Shown here one piece after another: positions 1-11,099 of a DNA stretch of 64,000 nucleotides. Numbering within the stretch: the stretch's first letter is position 1; the number at the start of each line of letters is the position of its first letter. Source of the DNA: Cryptomeria japonica. Taxonomy: Eukaryota > Streptophyta > Pinopsida > Cupressales > Cupressaceae. The notes below the pieces were generated by a model that did no database searches, had not been told where the DNA came from, and was given only the letters and a program-made list of their open reading frames with translations. The stretch is from positions 473,910,157-473,974,156 of the forward strand of contig NC_081412.1 in NCBI RefSeq assembly GCF_030272615.1, written 5' to 3'. The position numbers were made by a program, and so were the translations under genes.

Positions 1-734
1 TCATTCAACCGGTTTGTCACATGATGATGCCAGACCTATGGATTCTTCATCAAACACACCACAATGTTGGAGAAACATTTGGGAACTATATTATGACCTA
101 TCATACAACGGCCTATCATATTCCATAGTTTCAAGATTCTTGACTGAGAGTTGATAGGCCAAAATCCATTACATTAGTCAAAACCTAGTGTTTTAAGGGT
201 TTCAGACCACCCGCTATAGTAATGCTTGCCAAATAGAACATAGATCACTTAAAAAATTCAAACCACTTGCAAAAGAAAGGTAAGTCACTATATTTTTAGG
301 ATTTTATCATAATCATACTTACTAGTCCACCTTCAATGTGGAATCAAGAGAAAATCAGATGGTTTCTCAAAATTTCCAACACTTTGATGCTTGTATTATG
401 CTCCAACTAACAACAAACCTACATATTTAGGTCTTTATGACCTTTATAGGTTTTTCCCCAATTACCACAACCATCTCCAAATGATTTTCAAGTGAACTAA
501 CCATTGGAGTACAAAACCAACCAAAGTTGCAAAATTGTCATGACAACAAATGGACAACTTTTGCGACTTGTAACTAACTTAGACTCCAGACTACCTTAGG
601 ATCCTAAAGTTATCACATATGATTTTATTTCATCAAAAATGACTCAAACAACCCTTTGGTCACTTGGTCTCACAATTTATACCATTGTGACCCTTATTGA
701 CCCAAATTGCTATACAGGACCCTAAGTGACAAGT
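1..734. other. AT-rich stretch without a recognisable gene
   Basis: No reading frame of coding character, no RNA gene and no repeat shared with the rest of the window was seen. It ends where the 2.2 kb direct duplication begins. Confidence 0.5.
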
Positions 735-793
735 TGACCAACACTTGGAAAAAACTTGTCACACTCCTATTACACTGATTACATCAATGACCC

Positions 794-1640
794 ATGGGGT
801 CTCATTACATTCATCCTAGACTAGTTGAAAATGAACATGACTTGAATCTATGCCTTCATAGGTGGTTCTTCTGCACCACGAAGCCCAACCCTCCGATGGC
901 TAGGAACACTAACAAAGGCACCACAAAGAAAAGGCTCACTATAGGCTTCAACGAGTCTGACTTTGAAGATGATGAAGAGGCTAAGAAGGAATTTGAAAAA
1001 TAAGATATTGGCTCAGGTAAGAGACACTCTATGTGTCTAATTGCTAAAGACAATAGAAGTTAAAATTTCACTGAGGAGGAAGCGCTTATTTTTTGTGAGG
1101 ATTATGCTCCAAAAGAGGATGTTGACTTTCTTAAATTGAGGAGCTGAAGGATGACACTGATGAAAATTCAGAGGCCACTATTGAGCCTAAGGATGAAGGT
1201 GAAAGTCTAGTTCAAATGACCTCATCCCTTTTTTACGTTGGTGAGGAAGATATAAGGCTAATGCCTCATCATCCTCCCTTGAATAAAGAAGATATAATTT
1301 CCAACCTAAAGGGTCAAATTGTAGATTTATAGGTTCAAGTAATGATCTGGAAAACAGAGCAGAGGAGTGCTGAAAAAAAAAATCCAGATTCGTAAGGCTA
1401 TCAATTAACTCTATGTCATTACATTTATGGAATTATGAGAATATCTTCTATGGGATTTGTCTTGGTGTAGAGAAAGATAAGGAGGAGAGCCAAGAAATAG
1501 CAAGACATGGATCTCCTTTAGGAGGAGGATTATATAGATGAAGTTTTGGACCAGGGCACTTGGTAGGACCATATGAGGAGGCTCACAAAGAGCTGGAAGA
1601 TTATCAATAGTAATAATGCAGAGGTTCATGATGGGATGCT
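794..1640 (+). pseudogene. Decayed retroelement gag-like acidic ORF (copy A)
   Basis: A short open stretch (794-1003) encodes a basic patch followed by an acidic run (ESDFEDDEEAKKEFEK). Conceptual translation continues past several stops with the same peptides as copy B at 12067-12990: GSG-RHSMCLIAKDN, an EEAL(I)F segment, an ENSEA(T/I)IEPKDEGE segment and a coiled-coil-like LKGQIEDLQ region. Charge pattern and coiled coil resemble C-terminal regions of copia-type Gag/linker proteins. That assignment is inference. It is a pseudogene: stops and frameshifts are frequent, and no protease or integrase follows in this orientation. Confidence 0.5.
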
Positions 1641-2090
1641 AGGTGATGTACCTTTTTTTCTTTCTTTTTTTAATGTTTATTGGCATTGATGGCTCTAGTA
1701 GAGTTAGTAGCCTATTATGGCTTAGGTTTTATAGTTATAGGATCTCTAAGTTTAATTTTTTGAACAATAAGTTTAATGAGGCCTACGTGCTGCCTAAGAC
1801 TATGGTTTTATTTTGATAATGGTACTATTGATAGTATTTATTTGGGATTTAATCCTCATGAAACTATGACTATCTTTTATTATATTTTATTGTTCTGGGT
1901 GGAGAGTCTCTTTCAGGAGAGTTGGGTTTTGGGTTTTAGGGTTTTTGATTACTCAGTAGTGAGTTAGCCTCATGAATTTTGTTGGGTTCTCATTGTGTGA
2001 TGTCAGTTCATGTTTTGTTGTTGCTCAATTTTTCTATTTGAATTCTTTTCTCTGTGAGGGATCAAGGTCCTTTTCCCTTCTCAAGTAATA
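1641..2090 (+). other. Non-coding remainder of the duplicated block
   Basis: T-rich sequence shared with 12988-13420, including the common segments gatggctctagta and gtgagggatcaaggt. I see no gene in it. It may be the untranslated tail of the gag-like element upstream. Confidence 0.4.
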
Positions 2091-2099
2091 AAAAAAATG

Positions 2100-2840
2100 A
2101 GAAAATCAAAATAAATATCTCTTAGAAAATATAACACGAGAGAACAAAATATTTCTCTATATAGGTTGAAATAATACCATGTTTGAACAATAATAAAATA
2201 TATAAGTAGACATTCATAAGGAGTAAGGTTAAATAGTTGATATTTTAATCAAAATAAGGAAGACTATATTATAGATAAGACCATATATAGAAGAGGTTTT
2301 TAATTTCTATCTTATGAGATACCTTGTGAACAAATTTATAGAAACAATTTTTGAGTAGCCAAAAAAACAAACCAGATCATTAACAGTAAAAGAAATTGAT
2401 TGTTTAATAAAGTTTCGGGGCATCATAAAATTAGACTAAAGAAAACAATCATAGTAAATATAGTAAAAAATAGATATACTATGCTAAGAGAATAAAATGA
2501 AATCGAAATAATGACAAAAACATAAGATAAAGACTCTATTATATCTTAAATATGTTTAGTATGTAATCAAATCAAGTAGTTATACTAGATATCATTGAAA
2601 GAATATTACTATTAAATTTGATTAAATTGAAGGTTATTTTCCATGTGTCCTCAACATGAAATTTAACCTAATGATACCGACTTTTTAAATCAACATTTAA
2701 GAATAATATGGCACCTTGAAGTTGATCCAGAAGGTCATCAATGTCTACGAGGGGATATTGATTTTTTATGGTGATCTTGTTTGATTCCTAAAATTCAGTA
2801 CACAAAAAATATGATGAAACACAAGGGTATGCACTCGATT
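2100..2840 (-). pseudogene. Ty3/gypsy reverse transcriptase fragment (copy A)
   Basis: Reading the - strand from about 2778 to 2671 gives [22 protein letters not shown] and a VDLKSRYH segment. These are the finger/palm motifs of Ty3/gypsy RT (canonical family form: K-x-T-x-x-x-YPLP...[10 protein letters not shown]...F-x-K-IDL-SGYHQ). The catalytic YxDD region further downstream is not readable. A TWK-like segment after it is consistent with the next RT motif. The orientation matches the gypsy gag-protease at 3.3-5.6 kb, so it could be the pol of that element, but an equivalent scrap sits in copy B without a gag-protease. Heavily decayed. Confidence 0.75.
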
Positions 2841-3269
2841 TAAAGAATTAGTTAGATAACATATCATGAATATTCCTTTTGTTTTTATAATTTAAAATAA
2901 TTTTAAGATGCTATTATGGATGAAAATAATATGTATTTCAATGTCTAGGATTATACTCTCATTAGAATGACCTCTCGCAAGTAGTTCCTCATTATCCTCG
3001 ATTAAATCCAAGTTGACTGAATGTGATTCTAATTCAAGTGACCTAGTTTGTGACATTGGTCCTGCATACGCATGAACTACATCGACACTCACATCTTCTT
3101 CATAGAATTTTTCTTCAGTTGGTTGTTCAAAATGATAGGAATCCTATTCCCATTCATTGGAATCTGTCTCACTAGCAGCTTGCAATCTACAGATTTGTTC
3201 TTATAGATTTTGGTTTGTTTCTTCTATTTTGCTCGCTATATCTTTTCTTCTCTCATATTTAGTTCTATT

Positions 3270-3515
3270 AGTCTTTCTATTAGTTATCCTTGCTTTATAC
3301 CAGCTTCTTGTCTATTTTGATTAGAAGTTAACTCTGCTTGGGAAGTGCCATTATTTTGTGTTTCTTGTTGATTAGAAGCTCTCTCTTTTTGTGATCTTAT
3401 GTTTGTGTGTTCTTGTTGTTTGGAAGATGCTTCTTCTCTTTTGATTGCAAGTCGCTCTTGTCTTTTTTCATGTTCATATTTTTGTTGCCTAGAAGATGTT
3501 TCTTCTTGTGTAGTA
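3270..3515 (-). other. Gln/Glu-rich low-complexity linker of the gypsy polyprotein
   Basis: The same - strand frame as the protease continues through a hydrophilic stretch dominated by Gln, Glu, Lys and Ser (repeated QQ, EHEKRQE, KREEASSKQQ), then runs into stops towards 2903. It looks like the disordered spacer between protease/G-patch and RT. Sequence from 3270 down to 2903 is too decayed to assign. Confidence 0.5.
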
Positions 3516-3660
3516 ACTTGTCCATACCCTAAGCCTGATTTGTGTTTAGCCTGCTGAGTATGAGGTTGTATGGGTTCTAAGACACCTTATTTTCTTTTTC
3601 CAACATGACTCATTCTAGTGTATCCCTTTTTCTAAAGGATGTTAAATCCTTTTCCATTTT
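3516..3660 (-). pseudogene. G-patch-like domain downstream of the gypsy protease
   Basis: In frame with the protease (after one TAG), the - strand reads GKGFNIL-x-KKGY, a short basic loop, GVLEPIQPH and finally KSGLGYG. Glycine and hydrophobic spacing fits the G-patch consensus (G-x-x-[IL]-L-x-x-x-G-[YW]...G-x-x-x-P-[IV]...GLGYG). Two in-frame TAA/TAG stops interrupt it. G-patch motifs beside a retropepsin are known from betaretroviruses, and similar motifs occur in some plant gypsy polyproteins. I assign it by pattern only. Confidence 0.6.
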
Positions 3661-3739
3661 TTTCTGTAGGTATTCTGATGTTATTTATTTTTTGTTGAAC
3701 TTTTTCATCCTTGTATAGCCATTGTAACACATCTTTGTC

Positions 3740-4642
3740 CTATGTTTCTTCAGATAATGTCCTAGTGCTAAGAAATGCTCCATCAAATATTAGAAGAGGT
3801 TTTACAAATGGTTGTTGTTTTGAGTTTGATGGTTTACCATAAGATTTAGGAGAAAGGGGCAACTGTGACAGTGAATATTCTTTGTTCCCTTGATCCCTTA
3901 GCTGTATCTGTTTTTCAAAACTTGACAAGATTGAGGAAAATGATTTTTCCTTGAATCGTGTGCTTGAAGATGATGCTTCTCTATAATTTGGAACCGTGAC
4001 CTCTTGTGACGATTTCAAATTGCTACAATATTGGAATGGATTTGAGTATGCTGAAATTGTGATTTCTTGTACGTTGTATAGAAACCTCAGACACTCATGA
4101 TACATTGAGGGAAAAGATTGTATTTCATGAATCCATGGTCTTCCCAAAAGTATGTTGTATGATAAATCCAAGTCTACAACTTGGCATGCTGCATCTTTCT
4201 GCAAGGGTCCTACTTTGATTGGTAATACCATAATTTTTTTGGAGGAACACCCTTCTTTATCATATACTTTGATTGTGATCTTTTTACAGGGATCAATTAC
4301 ATCTTCATAATAACCTAAAGCATGAACAAGACTTAATGAAAAAATATTCAAGCCAACTCCTCCATCTATTAGAACATGTTTAGCACGCGTTTTATGAATA
4401 AGGACTTCAATATGCAAGGGAGGGTTATGGGGATGTTGCAAAGACATGTCATTTTCTTCTGTGAATGACAAGCACTGAGGCATTGTGAGGTGTCCCACCA
4501 TAGTTTGGAACTGATCTACACCAAGATCTTTGGATACAGTCATATCTACTAGCACTCTTTCTAAAATTTCTTTATGTGTGGGTGAAAGTTTTAAAAGTTT
4601 TAAAATTGATATTTGCGCGGGAGTTTTCTGTAGTTGCTCCAC
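3740..4642 (-). pseudogene. Ty3/gypsy retropepsin (aspartic protease) region
   Basis: A 300-codon open stretch. Around residue 90 it has VLIDGGVGLNIFSL, corresponding to the retropepsin active-site segment (canonical hydrophobic-D-[TS]-G/A), with D-G-G instead of D-[TS]-G. About 75 residues on it has YNILLGRPWIHE, the ILLGRPWI signature typical of plant gypsy proteases, followed by the usual LRF-Y segment. In a live element the protease would cleave Gag-Pol inside virus-like particles. It continues the frame of the 5263-4652 gag segment through one stop and leads into the G-patch-like segment through another. The DGG triad may be functional or a lesion. A fragment of a dead element. Confidence 0.85.
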
Positions 4643-4651
4643 TATACTATA

Positions 4652-5263
4652 TTATTTTAAAGTGGATGACATGTCAATTGTAGGACCTGACAAAGTAACC
4701 TTGTCTTTGCTTCTTGTGATAACATGAGCGGGTTCTTGTTGTTGTTTCTCTTTGACCACAATCACATTGACCATGTTACCATAGGTATGAACATAGTTCA
4801 CTTTTTCTATACCTTTTCCATTTTGCACTACTGATGATTTACCCTTCTCATAATTAGGAAGTGGAGTTTTGAAAGTTGTGTGCAATTCGTTTGTCTTATG
4901 CCCATCCATAGTTATTACGTTATTGTCAATCAAATCTTGGATGACATGTTTTAACCACTGGCAATCATCTATTTGGTGTCCTTTGTTTTGATGAAAATCA
5001 ATGATTGTTGTTCCACCAAGTAGGTTTAACCTTGGGTTCAAAGTCTCTTGCTTTTGGTAATGTAATAACTTGTTTGCAAGAAGTGTCTTTAATGCTAACC
5101 CAAGTGGTTCAACAATGTTGGTAAATTTCCTACGAAAGAAATTAATAACAATTGGTTTTGGTTTATTGTTATCTTGTTGAATCACTGATGTGTGATTTGA
5201 TAAATTGAAAACTGGTTGCTTTGGTTTCACATTATTATTATCATCCACTATCCCATCATTCAC
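4652..5263 (-). pseudogene. Ty3/gypsy gag C-terminal region with degenerate zinc knuckle
   Basis: A 203-codon stretch in the same frame as the protease. It holds DFHQNKGHQIDDCQWLKHVI, which resembles the CxFHxxxGHxTxxCxxL(K/R)xxIQ motif of plant gypsy Gag. The first cysteine position is Ile here, so zinc binding is probably lost. C-terminal part is basic and polar (VVKEKQQQEPAHVITRSKDK), typical of the region before the protease. It overlaps by 4 nt the 5595-5260 segment in another frame, indicating a frameshift within gag. Confidence 0.7.
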
Positions 5264-5595
5264 AATGTTTTGATTTCAGTTCCAAAACTTGGGCTTATCA
5301 TATTATTATTATTGTTGTTGGGAGGAGGATTAACTCCTCTGTATATCTTCAACTCTCCTTTATTTACCATAGATTCCTCAATCTTGATTCCATTATCAAT
5401 CATCTTTTCAAAAGTTGGATGACATTGCATTTTTATCTTATAACTCGTTTCTTCATTTAGATTGTCAATGAATATGTCCATCTTTTCATATTCTAGCACC
5501 GTACGAGGATATCGTGCAACTAATCGTCTCCACCTTTGTAGAAACGTAATGAAAGGTTCTCCACTCTTTTTGTTGGTGTGACACAAGTCTAGCAT
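5260..5595 (-). pseudogene. Ty3/gypsy gag N-terminal (retrotrans_gag-like) fragment
   Basis: A 111-codon stretch with ESFITFLQRWR-like content (EPFITFLQRWRRLVARYP), then MDIFIDNLNEETSYKIKMQ. This is the classic plant gypsy Gag pattern: a W-R-x-L motif followed by a helix predicting F-x-x-L. The true N-terminus is missing: at about 5610 the sequence switches to a repeat block shared with 59.4 kb. An asparagine run (codons AAT) lies near the end. Confidence 0.75.
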
Positions 5596-5611
5596 TGTGA
5601 TCTCATGTTGT

Positions 5612-6445
5612 ATGTTGTATCCTCAACTTCAAGCCCAAGAAGTACTCATCGATGTCTATCTTTTGATAACAATATAGGTTCACAATGCATGGTTTATGGA
5701 GAATAGTGGCTAATACGTACATTTTTTTGTTTGCCTTATTTATTTTGCTTTACTTTGCCATTACTGATAATAATAATAGATGTGTGCATTAGGTAGTCGC
5801 ATTCATTTATGCGTTTATTATTTATTGCATATCCAAATCTCTAAATGTGCAATTGTCATGTAATTTAGAACATGATGTGTTTTGTAATTCTGTTTTTCAA
5901 ATCAATACACAGTGTGTTTTTCACACGCGTTATGCATTTTATAACACCGTGTTACTTTCCATAAAGGTTTACTTGGCATATTTTTTATTTTCCATGAGGA
6001 GGTGACAAATGGAATTCTGAGCATTTGCAAGAATATATAGGTTTTTAGATATATATTGGCCTATTCTGAATTTAATTTTGTGTTGACAACACTGAAATGT
6101 TATGTTTTTTTATTGCGACAACATAGTATATTCACACCATCATTGTCTTCTTTTGTAGGTTGTGTGCCCTTATCGGGAATAATTTTCCAACTTTGCAGAT
6201 AAATGTGGTAAATCTTGGCACAAGACATCGACGCCTTCAGTTTGACATCGCTGCATGTCAATGGTTTATCACGAGGAGGGAGGTATAGCTTTACATTGTC
6301 GAGATGAGATTGTGTACAAGTTTTGGCGAGGACCGGTTAGTGTCGTTCTTGCTTGTACAATGACTTACACGAACATGGCAGGACGGGTCACATAGATGTT
6401 TCTGTATCACTGGATAGAGTCTGTCTCTTGGTATTTACCAAGCTC
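5612..6445 (+). repeat. Dispersed 0.83 kb repeat, copy 1
   Basis: Matches 59385-60215 in the same orientation throughout, from catcctcaacttc to the segment (a/g)gctcggtcc. In the other copy this block follows the stop of the SWIM/MULE-like transposase, so copy 1 is probably the orphaned 3' terminal part of a sibling element. No coding capacity was seen. The two copies differ by scattered substitutions and a few indels. Confidence 0.8.
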
Positions 6446-6862
6446 GGTCCTGATCCTAAACTGTGGTGACTTATTCCATATGGGTCCTAGAATGCGTATG
6501 CGTAATAGATTTTTTAGGATCTAAGAAAGATTTGCTTGTATGGGAGTGTTTTGTATCATTTATTTTGGTTCCTGATATTTTGTAAGATGCTGTTATGGAC
6601 AAAATAAAATTTGGTGACTCATGTCACTATACTTTGTTGAATGTTATGCGAACTTCTCAAGACCCTAAACACAAATATCATTTCACTATTTGAATATGAA
6701 TCTTTAAAGATAGTACAAAACTTTAGATACTCTTTCCTCTTATGATGTGCTATGGTATTCAATATCCCAAATGCAAAGATGTGTGTACATTACTCGATGG
6801 TTGTGCCAGTAAGAACTTCATAATTATTATCACAAATTACATACTTTACTTTTTGTAATTGA
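6446..6862. other. Intergenic segment before the duplicated copia LTR
   Basis: No gene seen. It may include the start of the copia LTR, because LTR-like sequence continues from the following tandem duplication up to the primer-binding site at 9035. Confidence 0.4.
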
Positions 6863-8722
6863 TGTTAAATAATGATGCATAAATCTGAATTTTTTTTCAA
6901 TGCTTGCAATTTAAAATTTGTGTGTTTGAGCTCTATGTTGGCATGTTTGTTATAACTAATATAGATGAAGAATGATGACTAAATCGGTACAAGACTATTT
7001 GAGATGATATTGTGATGAAGAGATTGACATTGCATGATGGATGACTTTGACCAGTTATTTATGTTGTCATTGATGGAAACTAATGTTTATTCATGTCTAT
7101 TGATGTTTACTTACGTTGTATTGTGTCATCTAAATATTTTGGTCTACTGGAGAGGGCTTATAGGTAAAGAATTAAGAAGCTGAGAATTAGGACTTTAACC
7201 AGTAAATAAGAAAATATTATGATTGAGGCTTTGTGGTTTTGATTTTAAGTTTCTATCATTGTAACATGTATCTGACCAGAACCACATCATGTTGTCACAA
7301 CCAAAAGTTATGTTTATAATTTCTGATGAAGCTTTGCTAGGGTTTAAGAAGGGTTTAAGGATGGGTAAAGAATTCTCTTGACCAGTAATGATTTTTGGTT
7401 TGGCGGTGATCTACGTCAAGTTCACATGTTGATGATAATGTGGAACAAACTATGTGATGTGTTTGAAAGATGTTTTGGCATGTTTGGAGAGCAAATTTCT
7501 TGGGAATGTGCAAATTTCTATACATAGATCATTCATTGTTGTTCGCTAACAATTACAACAATTAAAATCCCTTAACCGGGTAGGTCCTAACATGCCTCAC
7601 ATTGTAAAATACCCTTACAGGGTGACTCAATATCTAAGTTCTAAATCCTCTTGCGAGGTTGATCCTAATAGATCAAAGCTCCTAATAGGGCTAAGGTAAA
7701 TCTCTTAACCAGGTGACTCCTAATAGGGCATCATTGTAAGCTTCTAATCATGCTTGACTCCTAAAATGGGGCATTCTGAAAAAGTGCAAGACTGTTAAAT
7801 AATGATGCATAAATCTGATTTTTTTTTCAATGCTTGCAATTTAAAATTTGTGTGTTTGAGCTCTATGTTGGCATGTTTGTTATAACTAATATAGATGGAG
7901 AATGATGACTAAATCGGTACAAGACTATTTGAGATGATATTGTGATGAAGAGATTGACATTGCATGATGGATGACTTTGATTAGTTATTTATGTTGTTAT
8001 TGATGGAAACTAATGTTTATTCGTGTCTATTGATGTTTACTTATGTTGTATTGTGTCATCTAAATATTTTGGTCTATTGGAGAGGGCTTATAGGTAAAGA
8101 ATTAAGAAGCTGAGAATTAGGACTTTAACCAGTAAATAAGAAAATATTATGATTGAGGCTTTGTGGTTTTGATTTTAAGTTTCTATCATTGTAACATGTA
8201 TCTGACCAGAACCACATCATGTTGTCATAACCAAAAGTTATGTTTATAATTTTTGATGAAGCTTTGCTAGGGTTTAAGAAGGGTTTAAGGATGGGTAAAG
8301 AATTCTCTTGACCAGTAATGATTTTTGGTTTGGCGGTGATCTACATCAAGTTCACATGTTGATGATAATGCGGAACAAACTATGTGATGTGTTTGAAAGA
8401 TGTTTTGGCATGTTTGGAGAGCAAATTTCTTGGGAATGTGCAAAGTGCTATACATAGATCATTCATTGTTGTTCGCTAACAATTACAACAATTAAAATCC
8501 CTTAACCAGGTAGGTCCTAACATGCCTCACATTGTAAAATACCCTTACAGGGTGACTCAATATCTAAGTTCTAAATCCTCTTGCGAGGTTGATCCTAATA
8601 GATCAAAGCTCCTAATAGGGCTAAGGTAAATCTCTTAACTGGGTGACTCCTAACAGGGCATCATTGTAAGCTTCTAACCATGCTTGGCTCCTAAAAGGGG
8701 GCATTCTGAAAAAGTGCAAAAT
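6863..8722 (+). repeat. 930-bp tandem duplication inside a copia LTR
   Basis: 6863-7792 and 7793-8722 are nearly identical head-to-tail copies, both starting tgttaaataatgatgcataa and ending gcattctgaaaaagtgcaa. Each copy ends in a cluster of related phrases (cccttaacc(g/a)ggtaggtcc, acccttacagggtgac, cttgcgaggttgatcc, ctaatagggct, ctcttaac-gggtgactcc), characteristic of this LTR family. A reverse-complement relative lies at 60.7-60.95 kb. Few differences separate the copies, so the duplication is young relative to the surroundings. Confidence 0.9.
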
Positions 8723-9030
8723 ATTTGTGGGTACCAATTCCCACCGTGGTTTTTCCCTACTTGGGTTTCCATGTGAAAATCATTGTGTTCATATGGTGAA
8801 TTTTTTCATGTGATGGTTTTCTTTACTTTCAGTTTATGCATGGTTAATGTGCAACATTGATATATCAGTTTAGCAGATGTTTATCAGTAGATGCTAGTAC
8901 TAGTGAATGACTCTACTGTTGATCTATATTTGATTTGGTGAAATTTTTTTTGACTCCGAGTTTCTGATTTCAAATTATTATTAATTCTGATTCACCCCCC
9001 TCTTAGTATCAACCAAGTCCTCTAAGATTA
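8723..9030 (+). mobile_element. Ty1/copia LTR, 3' end
   Basis: Includes the phrase ggtttttccctac near 8750, and ctgattcaccccc-ctcttag, which reappears in reverse complement at 60.25 and 61.26 kb, so it marks this LTR family. It is followed immediately by a tRNA-type primer-binding site and gag, which fixes the orientation as +. Confidence 0.75.
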
Positions 9031-9034
9031 ATAA

Positions 9035-9052
9035 TTGGTATCAGAGAGTTGG
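9035..9052 (+). promoter_or_regulatory. Primer-binding site (initiator-tRNA-Met type)
   Basis: ttggtatcagagagttgg directly after the LTR end matches the TGGTATCAGAGC-type sequence complementary to the 3' end of plant initiator tRNA-Met that primes most Ty1/copia elements. Confidence 0.8.
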
Positions 9053-9102
9053 TCCTCTGTGTATAGAAAGCCTAACAACTTGAGGGAAAGATTTCGTGAA
9101 AG

Positions 9103-9997
9103 ATGATGAAGAAGGAGGGTCCAAAGTTTACCAAGGGCACTTACCAGATATGGAGTGACTGGATGAAGATCTACATTAAAGGAATGGGTTCACAATATTA
9201 GAATTATGTGATAACCAAGTATGTTACTCCTACTACCACTCCCTTGACACTGTATGAACTCAAAGAACAACATGAAAACATTCAGGCTCTTGAAGTAATT
9301 GTAAGTACTTTGTCTGACTTTGAGTATATTGATGTTCATGGGTGAGAAACTACAAATGGGGTATGGGAGAAATTAATTGTAAGTTATAGAGGATATGAAC
9401 ATGTACAAAGGGCAATGGAAGAGATTTTGAAAGGAAAATTTGATGATACAAAAAATGGTTGATGGTGAGAACATAGCTCAATATGGACAAAGGTTTAAGG
9501 AGGTTGTAGGTGGTATAAAGAGTGTCGAAGGTAATATTGAAGATGATACTGTTGTTAGTAAAATTCTTTGAACTCTTTTACCACAGTATTCTATCAAAGT
9601 GTCTACTACTCAAGAACTGAGATCCATTTCAAAAGATAAAGTCACTGTTGATTCTCTAATTGGAAATTTAACTGCATTTGAACTAAACAATTTTGATAAT
9701 AGTGTTTTCAAACCTTCTGAATCTACTTTTAAGGCTTTTGTAACCAATACATCATCAAGGAAAGGAAAAGATGTTTTTCATAATGATTACTGCAGGTCTA
9801 GTCATGGTGGTAGCAGATGTGATGGTGATGATGAATATCATGTGATGGAACTTGAGGCATTACTGGCTATTAGATTCCCTAGAGGAATAGGTAAATATAA
9901 AGGTAAATTACCCTTGAAGTGTTTCTCTTGTAGTAAATTTGGAAACATAGCTGCTAACTGCCCTAACACTGATGAACACCATAACAATCAATCCTAA
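9103..9997 (+). pseudogene. Ty1/copia gag with altered zinc knuckle
   Basis: From ATG 9103 the frames give MMKKEGPKFTKGTYQIWSDW, a YELKEQHENIQALEVIVSTL helix and VWEKL segments typical of the copia Gag (UBN2-type) domain, interrupted by stops. A final clean stretch (9599-9997, 132 codons) includes the DSLIGNLTAFEL helix and the zinc knuckle CFSCSKFGNIAANC. This fits C-x2-C-x4-H-x4-C except that Asn stands where the zinc-binding His belongs. No protease, integrase or RT follows on this strand: at about 10.02-10.05 kb it abuts another copia element in opposite orientation. Confidence 0.8.
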
Positions 9998-10045
9998 CAA
10001 GACCAATCAGATACTGGTAAACTGCCAAAACAAGTAGTGTTGACA

Positions 10046-10640
10046 TCAACGACAAACATCAATGCAACACATAATCAATTCCTCCAAATTGCCAAAAATC
10101 TCACCCTTTGGCATTGATGGCAACACTAGATGTGAAAAACATCCAAGTGCCAAGAAATGCCAAACAAGCCTCGCCCAATGGAAGACAACCAACAATCTCC
10201 ACAAAATGATTTGACAATGAGGTTCTAAACCAAATATCTCTGTACCAATTAACCATCCATAGAACTGAACAAAATGCCCCCAATGGGATACAACCAATCT
10301 GAATTTTTTTTCCTCCTCCTTGTGACAATAATCTCCCCTTTAGACTGATATCCATGTTAAGCTCTATTTTACACATAATTATCTCTCCCCCTAATGTATA
10401 TAACTCCTTAAGTTTGTTCTTCATATGAATATCTCTCCCCCTTTTACATCAATGTCAGAATTTGACATAAACATCAAATATGAATCATAACTCCTTTGAA
10501 TGATATAGCTGACTATTCCCTCTGAGTAGTAGTACCAACACATCAATCCATAATGATGAGAGCTCTGATAATGCATACCAGACTGATTCCAGTCAACATC
10601 ACTTAGGTCTCTACCAGAGGGGTAGAAAACTTCAACCTAT
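10046..10640 (-). mobile_element. 3' untranslated end and LTR start of a - strand copia element
   Basis: Downstream (on -) of the RNase H remnant come purine-rich phrases such as aaaagggggagagat and attagggggagagata, like the polypurine tracts that precede copia 3' LTRs. A tgccaaagggtgag segment and a tgttgcattgatgtt segment, resembling the start of such an LTR, are cut off near 10.03 kb. Confidence 0.55.
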
Positions 10641-10649
10641 CTCTCAAAT

Positions 10650-11010
10650 GCTCAAATGATTTTTCAAACCAATTTGACTTCATTTGCTTCCACCTACGCC
10701 TACAGGAAAATTATACTTAATAAAAATACCAGATTCTTTGATATGTCAGTAGAAGTAGAGTTATTACAATGAATAACTATCAGTACATTACAATCTAGCC
10801 TTATATCCTTCAACATATGCTTCATCCATAGAACTTGTGTACAATTAGTAGCAACAACAACATACTCAGCTTGAACAGTAGATAAAGAAGTACATGACTG
10901 CTCCTTGCTGATCCATGAAACAAGTTTCTTTCCAAGAAATAAAGCTTCACTAGATGAGCCTATCCGGTTACCTATATCTCTAGCCCAATCCGCATCTGAA
11001 CATGATCAAA
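10650..11010 (-). pseudogene. Ty1/copia RNase H fragment
   Basis: The - strand reads DADWARDIGNRIGSSSEALF, LGKKLVSWISKEQ, STVQAEYVVVATNCTQVLWM and KDIRLDCNVLIVIHCNNSTS. This is the copia RNase H order (DADWAG...SGxxFFLG...SWxSKKQ...S(S/T)xEAEYxA...WxxxxLxDxG...I.CDN). The usual E of TEAEYIA reads as Q (VQAEY). The DN dipeptide reads NN, so two catalytic acids appear lost. Just upstream, QEGIDYVEP is the start of the RT region (canonical QxGIDYxET), so most RT is deleted. Confidence 0.85.
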
Positions 11011-11099
11011 GTGTAAAGTCATCATAAAAAAAAAACCATAGCATAAAATCCTTGAAAATATCTGAAAATCCTAGCTACCAGAGCAAGGGTTCAACATAA

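Larger units (their letters stand above)
735..2902 (+). repeat. 2.2 kb direct duplication, copy A
   Basis: This block is matched along almost its whole length by 12057-14212 in the same orientation. Similarity starts near a shared ttgacc(c/a)acacttgg and fades after a shared gtttttataatt. Both copies carry the same two unrelated parts: a + strand acidic gag-like ORF in the first half and a - strand Ty3/gypsy RT scrap in the second. The composite must therefore have formed before duplication. The copies differ by many substitutions and small indels, so the event is old. It could be an LTR-like pair or a dispersed family; I saw no convincing terminal TG...CA or target duplication. Confidence 0.8.

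Noticed and set aside
10046-10424. Two overlapping - strand open stretches of 83 and 107 codons
   Set aside because: They lie in the 3' untranslated/LTR start of the reversed copia element and show no domain.
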